From Dryococelus australis (lineage: Eukaryota; Arthropoda; Insecta; Phasmatodea; Phasmatidae): a stretch of DNA of 64,000 bases. The stretch covers positions 30,562,418 to 30,626,417 of the forward strand of contig CM056999.1 in the NCBI GenBank assembly GCA_029891345.1. Reading direction: 5' to 3'. Numbering within the stretch: position 1 is the first letter of the stretch; each line of letters starts with the position of its first letter. Both the position numbers and the translations under genes were made by a program. Positions 51,190 through 62,700 of the stretch are shown piece by piece. Below the pieces are notes generated by a model. That model did not search any database. It saw only the letters and a list, made by a program, of their open reading frames with translations, and was not told where the DNA came from.

Positions 51190-51956
51190 TCCAAGGAAAC
51201 TATGGACGTTGAGCCTATTAATGAACCTTGGAACAATGAAGTAGTAGCTAAAGACTTTGTTCCTTTTGATAATGTCAGAAAGGGAATTCAATCTAAAAGA
51301 AAAGATGGTCATTGAAATCAATTATGCATCACTTCAGGAGAGTCAAGGACAGCAGTTATTTTATCTCATTATCGGAGATATTATGAACAACAAGGAATAA
51401 AACATGAGAAACTGAATGTAATATTGAAGTTAAGTGTTGTCTCATTTTCAAGAGGCAAGGGCTAATCTAACTGCTGTGTATGATATTGATATAAGGCAGT
51501 GGGTGTCCACAAAAGCTAGAGTGCTTGGTTTGACTAATTTCATAGGTGGATCGACCTGTTTGGAATTTCAAGGTAGTTCACAAGATTGTTAGTCGCAAAG
51601 TTACGCACATTGTAACTTATAGATAATAAGAATCGCAATAAGAGATTGACAATTCTGCGATTGCATTTGATATTGAATTCATGTACGAGATCGTTCATAA
51701 TTATTCACCAGCAGAAATTCTGCATACAGACCAATCTGGATTTAATTATGCAATGCACAAAGACCACACACTATCTCACATAGGTGAAAGAGAGACAATT
51801 ATCGGAGTGAAATCAATGTACGGAACATCACATTCAAATATAATTCAGCCTATTTTATCCATCGAAGGTGAACTTCTCTCTCCACCTCTTATTATCTTAT
51901 GTGAACCAAAGGGCACGTTTGGTCCCAGGGTGCAACAGAACATGATTCGTCTTCCT
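51190..51956 (+). pseudogene. pogo/CENP-B-type transposase relic
   Basis: A possible ATG at 51210 begins MDVEPINEPWNNE. After stops, about 51480-51640 gives AVYDIDIRQWVSTKARVLGL and HKIVSRKVTHIVT, which resemble the CENP-B-type helix-turn-helix of pogo-family transposases. The frame at 51681-51974 then reads ILHTDQSGFNYAMHKDHTLS, THSNIIQPILSIEGELLSPP and GTFGPRVQQN. This is the start of the DDE core, with Asp of TDQSGF as the first catalytic residue, in a family widespread in invertebrates. The core is cut at 51957 by a MITE, so the second Asp and third acidic residue are missing. Frameshifts upstream confirm that it is inactive. Confidence 0.75.
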
Positions 51957-52175
51957 ATAGGCTGTTCACGGTAAAGTGAGCGCTTTTAAGGCCCTAGATA
52001 CTTTTTCCTTCAGCCATTGTTGAGCCTTTAACCACCTTTCTAAGAACATTTTGCCATGTAAGTTACAGAGTGTGTATATTCCACCACACCTGGAAGTTAA
52101 TGCCTAAGGTTAAACTAATAAAACACATTGTATTGACTATTGTTCCAAATGAGAGGGCGTTCAAAAGTGTGCATG
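51957..52175. mobile_element. Second copy of the TA-target MITE, right end lost
   Basis: Starts ATAGGCTGTTCACGGTAAAG, matching the terminal repeat of the MITE at 21831-22071. Its next ~120 bases align with that element read in reverse (shared GTAAAGTGAGC, TTTTTCC.TTCAGCC and TTGCCATGT words). It begins at a TA inside the transposase frame. The far end is not found; a CA/GA microsatellite replaces it from about 52176. Confidence 0.75.
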
Positions 52176-52230
52176 CACACACACATGCACCCACACAGAG
52201 AGAGAGACAGAGAGAGAGAGACAGAGAGAC

Positions 52231-52315
<85 letters not shown>
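52176..52315 (+). repeat. CA/GA/CAGA compound microsatellite
   Basis: CACACA, then GA units with CAGA interruptions, then about twelve CAGA units, then about twenty CA units. Frames through it (Thr-Asp-Arg-Gln, Val-Cys, Ser-Leu repeats) are artefacts. Confidence 0.97.
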
Positions 52316-52318
<3 letters not shown>

Positions 52319-52790
52319 TTAACTTCGCAAGAAAACACGAAAATCACACCAAGTCCATAGGCGCTTTCCTCCAAAATCCAAGTCACTTAGCTCACCTCGC
52401 AGGAAAATTCAATCACCAACTTCTGCTGGATAAAAACTAAGTCCCTAAAATTACAAGCCATAAAAAGTCTAAGTCACGCCAAAAACTATCACCCATCATC
52501 GTCGCCTCGCAGAATTATTCTAAGTCCCCACTGCGCCCTGAACACCCGTGAATATTATCTAAGTCTGAAGATTTGCTTAATACTTCTCTCTTCTCTCGTA
52601 GACTCATCATCTCGTTACTACTCTGGGTGGACACCGCTCACCACAGAACACCAGCACGCCGGCTGCGGAATTCTCCCAGAGGCAGATTGCGCACCTTGAT
52701 ATATACACAGAGACCCCTCCCCCCCCCCAACTCTCGCAATCCTCCTTACAAGAGACTGGTACCTCAGCACACCCTATACAATCAATGCAA

Positions 52791-54133
52791 TGGGTCTGCG
52801 ATGTAGGTGGTGTCTTGAGGCTGTGGTCTCTCCTTCCATTCCAGTCCCCCGATAAAGAAGGGGATGTAGTAGTTACCAGACTATCAGCTTAACAGTATTT
52901 ATCTATAGTTCATTTCACAGTTACTGAACTCTTTTCTGAAGCCCTGCCAAAGTTCTACTTCCAGGATATTCCTCCACCTCACGCAAACAAAGTTACAAAC
53001 TTACACCAAAGGGACAACGCACCACATTCATGGGCACTCAACGGAAGAATATTTTGCATGAGAACTATTTCTTACTGGGTGTTACCAACACACCTTTTTT
53101 CTCACTGTTTTCATTCACATTAATTTTAAATTAAATAATATAATTTACAAATAAAATGTTAATAAAGTTTCAATTCAACTAAAAATATGGTATTTTTATG
53201 TTGACACAAGTATAAAATGCTTGCGATCTTGGCATATTCAGGAAACAACCACATACTTCCTACATGGGGATATTTTTTGAAGGTTTGATTAAAAAAGTAT
53301 GAAGAAACCGCAAATAGACTATATGATAGGCATCTTCCTTAGTAAATACGTCACTCGGGTTATTGGTCACACATGAAAAGACAACAAACTACCCGAGTTG
53401 GCCCCCCAGAAGGTTTGGGGCCTTAAGGGCACTAACCATTACCCATGTTTCTCAGGAAGATAGCTCTCCGCGTACCTGTGCGGTAGTCTACCCACCCACA
53501 TATCTCTCTGTTTTGAAGGTGAAACAACTACTGACAGTCTTTATAGGTTAAGACATTAGGCATCGGACACAAATACACTAATCAATCCTTGAGCGATGAA
53601 CTCCGACATTTAGCTGATCGGGGTTCCTGCTGAGGTTGATTTGGCAGTAGGCTGAGGTTAGGTGGGCTGGGTGACCCTTCACTGGCTCTAAGCTGAGCTT
53701 CGTCGACATGGCGGTCTAGTTGGCGGCTTCCTTCGGCTCTGGAACTCTCAGAGATCAGTGGGGTACTGTGGCAGTCTAGCTAGCAGCTTCCTTTGACTCC
53801 GGAACTCTTGGTGAACTCTGTGGTGCTGAATCGCAGACATATGGCCGGCACGTTGTGACTTATATCTCTGCATCAAGCTTCACGCACTGCCGCCGTGAGT
53901 GCTGAGTACAACGCTGTCCTTATTCTTCCTCTCTGCAGTATTGCCACTAACTGGCGTCATATGCACTGTCGGGCCGTTCAGCCTTGTGGCTTTGCACCTT
54001 GTGAGGCTACTAGATTCTGGTGGATTGCATCTATGCATTCTCAGGCACGAAACAGATGGACTCGTGTGCTATTATCTTGTTGGGGGTGTCTGCGATGGCG
54101 GGGGTATGACAGTGGTGTTTTAAAATAAAAGCA
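52791..54133 (-). repeat. 3' LTR of the gypsy-like element
   Basis: Shared words with the right LTR in order: TGGGTCTGCG, GTCT..AGGCTG.GG, GAAAAGACAACAAACTACC, AAGGGCA, CAGGAAGATAGCTCTCCG, CATCGGACACAAATACACTAATC, CTGGAACTCTCAG, GAGGCTACTA and ATAAAAG. About 52935-53318 is an extra block related to 16180-16450, and about 53710-53825 is a tandem duplication present once in the other LTR. Confidence 0.75.
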
Positions 54134-56221
54134 ATGGCTTGTGTCCATTGCCGCCTGGTCTGTGCGATGCTGAGACACCCATCATTGCATCGACTTTCAG
54201 TGGTGCTTCTGTCTTCCTCTTTTTCTGTGGCTTCCCCGCACACATGTTTGCTTCTAGTGCTGTCCTCCTGCGCATGTTATGTGACCAGCTGATGCTAATC
54301 TCTTATTTTCGTTCAGGTTACCTGCAGTCTCTTCATGCGCTTCAAACAGGTTTACTCAGGCATGCCGGCCTGGCTACTAATGAAACTGTTACCCCTCAGC
54401 TCTGCAGGAACAAAAATTACGCTGAGGGCATGGTTATTACAATGCACATTTTTTACTAACACATCATCGCAGGCTGTACAAGACTTGGGGATAGAAGTCA
54501 AAACCTCAATGTCCACTGGGTGGTTAAAATTTCATGCTCTCAGTCAACAGCATTTGGGGTTGGTACAAACACTATACGGTCTGTCATAGGGCATAATTCT
54601 AATGTGGACAGCATTCTACGGTAACCATGTTGCCTCAGGTATGCTTACATAATCACACACTTAAAAACTTTGTATCAATACTGGCTCTACGTGATCAGTC
54701 CAGATCACTTTATTTATTTTCTTGCAGTGTCTTCTCTGCTTCTGGCATACTGGGAAGTCGGAGGTATTGTTGAATACAGGAAAACAGGTTTGGGTGGCAG
54801 ACGCCCAGTAAATGGCAAGCTGCCTGGCAACAGTTACGTGTACTGACATGGGTTTCTTTTTAAGTTACATGCAGAACGCAGGCTGTTTAAAGGAAAAACA
54901 CTCCTATCTTACTACACTGGAAACTCTGTTCCTGAGTTCACAACTAGTTTAATGAAACTTCGCTGCTTATCCGAGTGGTTTTATGGTGGGCTGAAAGAAA
55001 AACATTGTTACACTGGCCAAAATATATATATATATATAATTCAGCCAATGGCCCAGGACTTCCCAAAATTATCATGTAATAAAGGTACGGACCTTGAGCT
55101 AAGTGAGGTCTTTTTCCTGGTCTGCATTGCACACCCGTGTACCGGCATCAAGTCTTCATTACTCGTGTACCGGCATCAAGTCGACGGGGCACAGGGACGT
55201 CCAGCCCTTATACCCATAACTGGAGTGCTGGTTGCACTTATGGTCAGCATCAAGCCAGAGCTCCTCGTCACGGTTCTCTCAGCGGGTGACATGAGGTACA
55301 AGAGAATTACCTCATGCCACACAGAGTCTGTTATGGGGTCGGCCAGCTCGGTCGCTAGAACTGGCGTGGTCTGCGTCAGGGATGTTCTCAGTATAGGCTG
55401 GAGAGAGATTGGTCTTGGTAGCTACGCCAAGGCTGCATTCACCTGGCTTTGTTCGGCTCCATCATTGGCATACGGACCATCTTGCCTCGCACTGGAACCT
55501 GGAGTGTGTGCGGAGGAGCACCCCCTTCCTCTCCTCTCATCCTGGTGTTCCGGGGCCATCTCCAAACACTGCTGCGGGTTCTCATTATAGGGTTGGCTGC
55601 AGTCCCCCAGTACTTCCTCGCATCCTCTGCTTGTTCTGCTTTGTTCTCCAGCGGTGTTCAGTCATAAGGGGCCTCTTGGTGTTGCCTTATACTCACTACT
55701 CATTTTCTTTTAGCTTTCTACACTCCCCTTGTTATTCACTTCCACTCGCTTCCTTGCTTCCCTTTCTCACTCACTTCCACTTCCTCTTTTGCTCTCCCCT
55801 TCTCGCTCGCTTACACTTGCTTTCCCACTTTCCCTTTCTTGTTCAGTGCCATCTTTTCACCTTGCACTTTTGGGTTGTGGGTAAGAGGGTCTTACTGGGG
55901 CCCCTGGTAATGTTACTGTCCAGCAGGGTAACTCGGGCATCCTTGGGACTCTAACTGAGGTAGGGCTCCGTTGTGTTAAGGGGACTGGTGGCTGTGCTCC
56001 TATATTCCTTTTGCCTTCTAACTCCACATTATTGTCCACCATCCAGTGGTTTACTAGCATACTGCAGATTTCATCTGGGTTGTCCCTTGGTGACAGTGCT
56101 AGGATTCCAGAGGAGCTAGTGGAACACATCGAGGTTTCCACAGTCCTATCTGGCGAACATTGGAGCTCTCCTAAATTTTCAGGTTATAGCTTTGCTGATC
56201 TCCATCGTGGGGGCAGACTCC
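54134..56221. other. Interior of the LTR element, unidentified
   Basis: About 2.1 kb between the integrase end and the 3' LTR, where some gypsy-like elements carry a third gene. No motif was recognised on the minus strand; a 94-codon minus frame (55857-56141) lacks any known signature. The plus-strand frames (54952-55590, 212 codons; 55409-55954, 181 codons) are antisense to the element and match nothing. Confidence 0.35.
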
Positions 56222-57400
56222 TTACGTCTCCTTCACCAAGCAGGAGTAGGGGGGATGTGGTTTGACAAGCTGTCCGTCCTCTGGTTCAAGTTCTGGGTAT
56301 TCATCTTGAGCATCAAACCCCGGGTCAGATTGGGGTCGGTTTCTGAAGGTCCATTTTTCCTCTTTGGGGATGTGGATGTGGGGTTTGGGTATAGGTTGTA
56401 TCTGGTTTCTCCTATCTTTCCACATTTTCCCCATCTCATTCTCTGCCCAAAAGACATTTCCTTCTCGTCCTACTATTACGTATGGTCCTTCCCATTTAGG
56501 TGCAAACTCCACACAGAATTTGTCCCTGGTTCGGCTTAAAGAGTGGTTGGGTAGTAATACGTGACTACCATATGGTGAGTGGCGTTCAACGGTTCATTTT
56601 TTCTGGGTACTTAAGCTGGATATACCGTTGTGCATTTCTCTGAGTTCTCCAAATCACCACCCTTCTTTTCTTTTCAGGGGCGGGTATTTCTGTAGGTTTG
56701 GTTTCCCACTGTAACTCCCTGGGTCGTCGGAGGTTATACCCTAGTAACAGCTGGCTGGGAGAATTTTCCAATGGAGTCATTGTGCTGCCGTCATAATGTA
56801 ACACAGGATTTCCGGTAGCTGTCACCCATTCTTATGCAGATGCTTTTTTTGAGCTATTTGTTCTGGCATTCGGTAAGGTTAGCCTGTGGGCGGTAGGCTG
56901 AAGTCGTCCAACTTTGGCCCCCTACACCTCACAATATTTCATCCACCTCACGCCTGTTAACTGAACTCCGTTGTCTGTCAGCACGAATTTTGGACATCGC
57001 CATAGTGGCAAGACCTTTTGTTCCATCTGTGGGAAAATCATGGTTGCTTCCTGATTGGGTGACGGGAAAGCTTCCATCCATCAAGAAAATTGGTACGTCA
57101 TTATCAGGAAGTACCTTTTTCCATGAGGGGTGCAAGTGTAGGGGCCCATGATAAATGCGGCTATGTGGGTCCATACAGTTTTCAGACAGTGGGGTGTATA
57201 TCGCATATTCAGCATTGGATACACTTTGTTTTCACAGGCCCGGCATTGGGTGACATATTCCCCGACATCTTGGCTGATTCCTTCCCACGTGCATCTTCTG
57301 GTCAGGGCCCGTAAGATCTCGCAGAAGCCAGAGTGTTCTATGTGGCGATGATCATGGTGATGCTCAGAGATACTGGTCCACAGCTTGTGCAGAACCCAGA
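56222..57400 (-). pseudogene. Gypsy-like integrase relic
   Basis: Read on the minus strand from 57400 down: a zinc region with HHDHRHIEHSGFC and, later, CRAC (about 57240-57355), in H-H-C-C order; core start GPYTCTPHGKRYFLIMT, where the position of the first catalytic Asp is lost and a TGA follows; PKFVLTDNGVQLTG (second Asp, about 56990); then, in shifted frames, TPLENSPSQLLLGYNLRRP (56586-56825) and the C-terminal FAPKWEGPYVIVGREGN (56222-56512). The order and the WEGPY motif are those of Ty3/gypsy integrases, which insert cDNA into the genome. Several stops and frameshifts make it inactive. Confidence 0.85.
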
Positions 57401-58574
57401 TTTTCCACTCCTTTGTTTGCGTGTGTGGTCTCGCCCAAATTATGCCATGTCTTTTACTTGGTACCTGTCAGGATGTAGTCTCATTAACTCCTGTAACTCG
57501 GGGTCACTTGCTGTTGGTCTCGTACTAGATCCTTGTTTTTGCGTAACTTGACTAGTTGTAGCTCCATGCTATTTCACTCCGCTAGTTTAGGGAGCAAAGG
57601 GGGCACCATCTGCTTCCAATTGTCCGCTTCTCTCTCTTTGCTGGGAATCTTAGGGTTTGCTGGGGATTCCCAGTTTTGGACCTCGATCCGAGGGGTACGT
57701 GCACCATACCTTATCACTTATGACAAGGGTGACGATGTCCCAACTGTGGTATTTCTCAGCCCCTACTTTTTACTGTCCTGGTGACTCCCCTTCTGGCTCT
57801 TAAGAGAGGGCAACTGCGTCAGCACTAACATGGTCCTTGGAGGCTTTCTCTCTAGCTGCTATAATGCGGGCTTTTACTGTGGGCCAGGCGCAATGTAGGT
57901 GCCTCCCTCAGCAATACTAACACCTTGGCAAGGATATTCCCTCTTCACGTCTGGCAGGTTTAGGATTCTCTGCCGTTCGCAATGTCCGAGTGCCTCGGAG
58001 GAGCCAGGGGGGGGGGACGATGGGGACTATGGGTGCGTCGGAACATCCACCCTTTCCTGCCCCTGGTGGCTGAGTTCTACTTTGATCGCTCTTTACTAGC
58101 ACTTCTATCCTGATTGCCCGCAGTCATCTGAGGGCCCTTTGTATGGTTGGCCGAGTCTTCATGGGGCCTTCCAGGTATTCTTGGTTCCTATTCTGGTAGG
58201 CTCATGGGGGCTCAGCCAGGATTTGATGGGGGTTCCCATTCCACCCGCCTTTGACATACCTCGCAGTAGTATACCATGCATCTTGTACCATTGGCATCAT
58301 CAAGCCATACCAAACACAGATGGTAGAACGTCTGTGGACATGTTGCACTTTGTACTTGTTGCATGGTGTGTCCCGGGCAATTAAGCAAGTCACAGAGCAT
58401 TTGCCATTCCAGGCAGTGGAGGTAACAGTACTCTAACCCTTTAGTTGTTCGGAATGAGTCGGGCCAGCCAATACACTTGCAGCAATAGGGCTGTGGGCAG
58501 CCTGACCAGAGTAACTGTCACCCTCTGTGGTGGGGGAGAAGCAGGAGGTGTCGCTGATCTTACCACGGCAGAGG
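57401..58574 (-). other. 5' interior of the gypsy-like element, scrambled
   Basis: Just upstream of the zinc region, broken frames give DPELQELM and HPDRYQVKDMA (about 57430-57530), plausible linker sequence before integrase. Further up, a minus frame at 58212-58400 is Cys-rich (CDLLNC, C.....FYHLCLVW, CEVC) and could be a zinc-binding remnant, but no family is recognised. No reverse transcriptase motif was found, so the polymerase region seems to have been deleted. Confidence 0.4.
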
Positions 58575-59737
58575 TGGGTCTGCGACTGAAGGTGACTGCA
58601 ATATAAGTGTTGTCTCAAGGCTGCGGATCCTCCTTCCAATTCAGTCCCACCAGAAGGGGGGGGGGTGTGTGCAGTAGTTACAAGGCAATCGACTTAAACT
58701 TATATTAACTATAGTCCGTTCACAACAGGAAAACTGGAACAGACTTTCTTGGAATTTTTCCTACTCCCATTAAAAAAAAAAAAAAAAAAACATTCAAACT
58801 ATATTTTCTCTCCATGCTGCCAAACTAACTGTACCCGCGCCAGTCACTGTTTGTAGTAACTATGCATGCAGCTGACGACTAAGGTGTTGTTCAAGTCTGT
58901 CCCCCCCGTGAACCGACTACAGGATAAGTGTCTTCCCTAATAAATATGCCAGTTGGGTTAGTGGTCACACAAGATAGTTTATTGACCATGAAAAGACAAC
59001 AAACTACCAGAGTGAGTACCCAGAAAGTTTGGAGCTTTAAGGGCAAGAACCAGTACATACATTACCCAGGAAGATAGCTCTCCGTGTACTTGTGCAGTAA
59101 TCTCCTTCCTCTTCTCCTTTCTGTTTCAAAGGTGAAACAACCACTTACAGTCTTGATAGGCAAGGATGTTAGGCATCGGACACAAATACACTAATCGACC
59201 CTTGAGCGAGCAACGCAGACACTTAGCTGATTGGGGCTCCTAATGGGGTTGTTCCGGTGGTAGGTTGAGGTTAGATTGTCTGGATGGCCTTTCATACGCT
59301 CTAAGCTGAGTCTTGTCGGTATGATGGTCTAGCTGGTGGCTTCCTTGAACTCTGGAACTCTCAGTGATCACCGTGGTGCTGGGCTGTGGACTCTGCCAGG
59401 CGACCCTTCTAGGAGTCATGTTCATCAACTTACATTTGGCCGGTGCTTCACAGCTTACAGTTCTGCATCAAGCTTTGTGTGCCGACGTCGCGAGCGCTGA
59501 GTGCAACCCTTTCATTACTTGTCCCTCTCCGCGACATCGCCGCTGACTGGCAGCGTGGCCATGTATGCTCACTGCCTGACTGTTCAGTCACGGACGGCTA
59601 TGTCCCTTGCGAGGCTACTATGTTTTGACAGGTTGCATTTACGCATGCTCAGGCGTATACTCTTGTAATATTCTCTTGTCAGGGGTATCGGTTTGCGATG
59701 GCAGGTGTATAACGGCGGCTCTTTAGAATAAAAGAAA
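58575..59737 (-). repeat. 5' LTR of the gypsy-like element
   Basis: Aligns with 52791-54133 along its length apart from the two blocks noted there. About 1.16 kb, long for an LTR. It carries an 18-A run at about 58773-58790 and a GGGG run near 58658. Divergence from the other LTR is substantial by eye (roughly one site in four to five), so the insertion is old. Confidence 0.75.
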
Positions 59738-62700
59738 TATGCAGCACGCATCATATATATAATATATTAAAATAGAAATTACGCATACTAAAAATATAAA
59801 CTATAAACACATGCATGAATGTGTACATAGATATTTTTCTTGACACTATTACTTGGTTGTACCATTCTGAGACAACCTAAAAAAATTGATTCATTATGCT
59901 GTGAACTGAAGTAGTCACAGCAGGGTACATGTAACACGCCTGTAAATAGCACCTCCTACATTCCTAATAGTAAAATAATCAAAATAAATGAAATAATGTC
60001 TATGATTTCTAGGGGAGTGAAATACTGGCCAGGTGATAGATAGACACATTTCTGCTCTCTGTCGTGGTCTAAAAGGGTGCCACATTTACTTTTTGTCAAA
60101 ACCCCACAGGTTCAAGAAACCAATTTTATAAGTGAAGCTCATGAACTCTCATCATTGTTTTGGTTCCTTCATTGCATCACCTGTATGCAAACTAAGAACT
60201 TAAAAGAGAAAAATATCAGAAATATAATTAGTATACTTACATTAATCGTGCAAGTATGCACACACAAACTGTAAGGAATTTGATATTATTAATGTAAAAC
60301 CAATACACAGCATGACCCCAGGGTATAATCACCAGCACCTCATGTGTGAAAGTGCAAAAACCCTGACCGCCCCAAGTCCAATAACCACCAACAACTTCGC
60401 AGTTGGCAAATAGTAAGAAAAATATTGACTCAAAATTCTCTCTCTTAAACGGATTAAAACTCCTCATCCATGTAAAACCAGAATATGTTAAAAAGGCATA
60501 GCAGAAAATCTGGGATACTTTGTAATAAGAATCATTTTATATAGTAGAAAATTTCTTATATACAACTTTCCAAAATTTTGCAGGTACAATTTAATTCTTA
60601 AAAACCGGTTCTTAAACTTATTACCAACACAAAACATGAAGTGCCAAATGCCCATATTAGCTTTGACCAGAAGTGTCCCTTAATACAATACTTATTTCAA
60701 ATTCACAATGATGCAGACGGGAGCAGAATACCCCGAGACGGCCCCAGCCTGGCCATTTTATACATCAGAATTTTACACTCCCTCTCTATCGGGGAAGAAA
60801 TATCGCAACATTGCAATTTTCATAATCAGTTGACTTATGGCATAATATCCAATACAAATTCTTTATTTAAATTGATGCATGCCCAGGAACCCAAAAACAG
60901 TCTTTTACTTATTTTTGGTCTTCGTTATTGTGCATCTTACATCTTCCGACACTTGGGGAAGGGGATGAATCAAGGAGGAGCGACTTCATGAATCACGTGA
61001 TCACCCTGCCGGCAGTGCTAGTGGCCACACTCATTGCGGCCATCAGTATGCATTTTGACGTACATGAGGACACCCGGCTGCTGGACGGCAAGCCCATTTG
61101 TCAGCGTTTGGCGGTCAATTTTTTTTGGCAAGGATGGCGAGGTTCGCAAGCCAGAAGACTAAACTTCCAACTTTATTTACAGGTAAAGCAACACCACGAT
61201 ATCCCCTTTTCAGGTTGCATGTATCATTTTCACCAGGATGCTGACATTTTTCGGTCGTGGCTCGAAAGATGCTTAAGGGAAGTACCTAGGCATCTCAACA
61301 GTCACAAATTACTGAAGAATGCTAATATAAAGGATACATTATACAAGTGATACTAAAATGCAAGTTCCTTTGTCAACTCTAGGAGTGATACATATGAAAA
61401 TAAACTTATTACTAAACATATTATTTCCTAAGGTGTAAAAACTATATGACAAGGTTCCCAACACATGTTATAATAACAAACTCATTTTTTAGAACAGAAT
61501 ATATTTATTTGTTCTTCACTTGACATGAAACCATATTTCGTATGTATATCTGAATGTGCTCTTTTTGCTTTGGAAGCAGGCGATACGCAGTCTGACTTGT
61601 GCTTTGTCGACACAAGATAATGTGTAGCACAGCTCATTCAATGCAGTGTTGGTATCTGGTCTGTTCTATAGTCCCAGTCCTTTAAGGATTTTAAACATTC
61701 ATCACTGTTTTTCAGTTGCTTGTGTGTAAAGTTTTCTTATAAATAATGGTGCTACAGTAAACCTTAACCTAGAACCAGTAATTACAAAATGGAAGTGATT
61801 CACAAACAAGTTTAATCTATAATCTTAAATGCACTTTATTATTATTAAATAATGAATTTTTTTTTTGCTGAAGTACAAATTTTAAACAAAATTAACAGAC
61901 AGTGAGACTGCGTAATGAATGATAAATATACTGTGACAAATTACAGCGGATATGTGCAAGGAAATAGATTATATAGTTTCAACAAGTTCCTAGGCAAAAT
62001 AGTTATAAAGTGTCTACTTTCTATAAGAAATAAAATGACGGAAGGAAGTTTGTAATGGAAAGCAATTACATTATGACTGCATGAATGTTATTACACCATC
62101 ACTAGCTATAGTTGCAAAAACAATGAATTTTTTTGTGTTGCACGCAACTGTAAGTAAATGAAAATTATTATATCAACCTTAAATTGATGATGTTAATCAG
62201 TAAGTTTGATTTTCAGAACATGTTTACTACAAACATAAAAATTAAGCAGTTTGTCAGCTAAAACAGTTTCCTAATGGATATAATAAACTCACAAATATAT
62301 ATTTTTTGCTACTATGTTCAAATTTCATGACACATGAATTATGATGTGACAGACACTTGACAGATGTGGCAACAGGGCTTGGTAATATTTGCCGATAGCC
62401 TGATACTGAGCAGCGAAGAAGTTCTGTGTCGGGTATACACTGAACCTACAGGCTGCCTCAGTAATTATGATTTTGTAAAGAAGATCAACTACTTCCATAA
62501 AAGAGAATTCATACTAAATCTCTGCCACTGCTTCACCAGAGCATGAGTGGTAGCAAGCACAGAGGGCGCACAGATTTACCTGCTTCATGCGTTTTAACCT
62601 GCTTCATACATATCTCGTACATCTTGTAAAATAATTAGAAGCACGTAAAGTAGTCTGCACAGTTGTACAGAATCATTTGTGGATTATATTTTACATTTTC

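Larger units (their letters stand above)
52791..59737 (-). mobile_element. Old gypsy-like LTR retrotransposon with direct long repeats
   Basis: Two diverged direct repeats (about 52791-54133 and 58575-59737) enclose a degenerate integrase on the minus strand, so the element runs right to left. Integrase zinc region, core and C-terminal domain are recognised at about 56222-57400; the reverse transcriptase, protease and gag are not. The interior (4.4 kb) is shorter than usual for a full gypsy element, implying internal deletions. Exact ends and target duplication could not be fixed. It lies in the same orientation as the 53BP1-like gene and in its inferred intron. Confidence 0.72.

Noticed and set aside
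52063-52386. Frames rich in Cys-Val, Ser-Leu and Thr-Asp-Arg-Gln
   Set aside because: Pure translations of the CA/GA/CAGA microsatellite.
54952-55954. Plus-strand frames of 212 and 181 codons
   Set aside because: They lie antisense inside the gypsy-like element, partly in pyrimidine-rich sequence, and match no known family.
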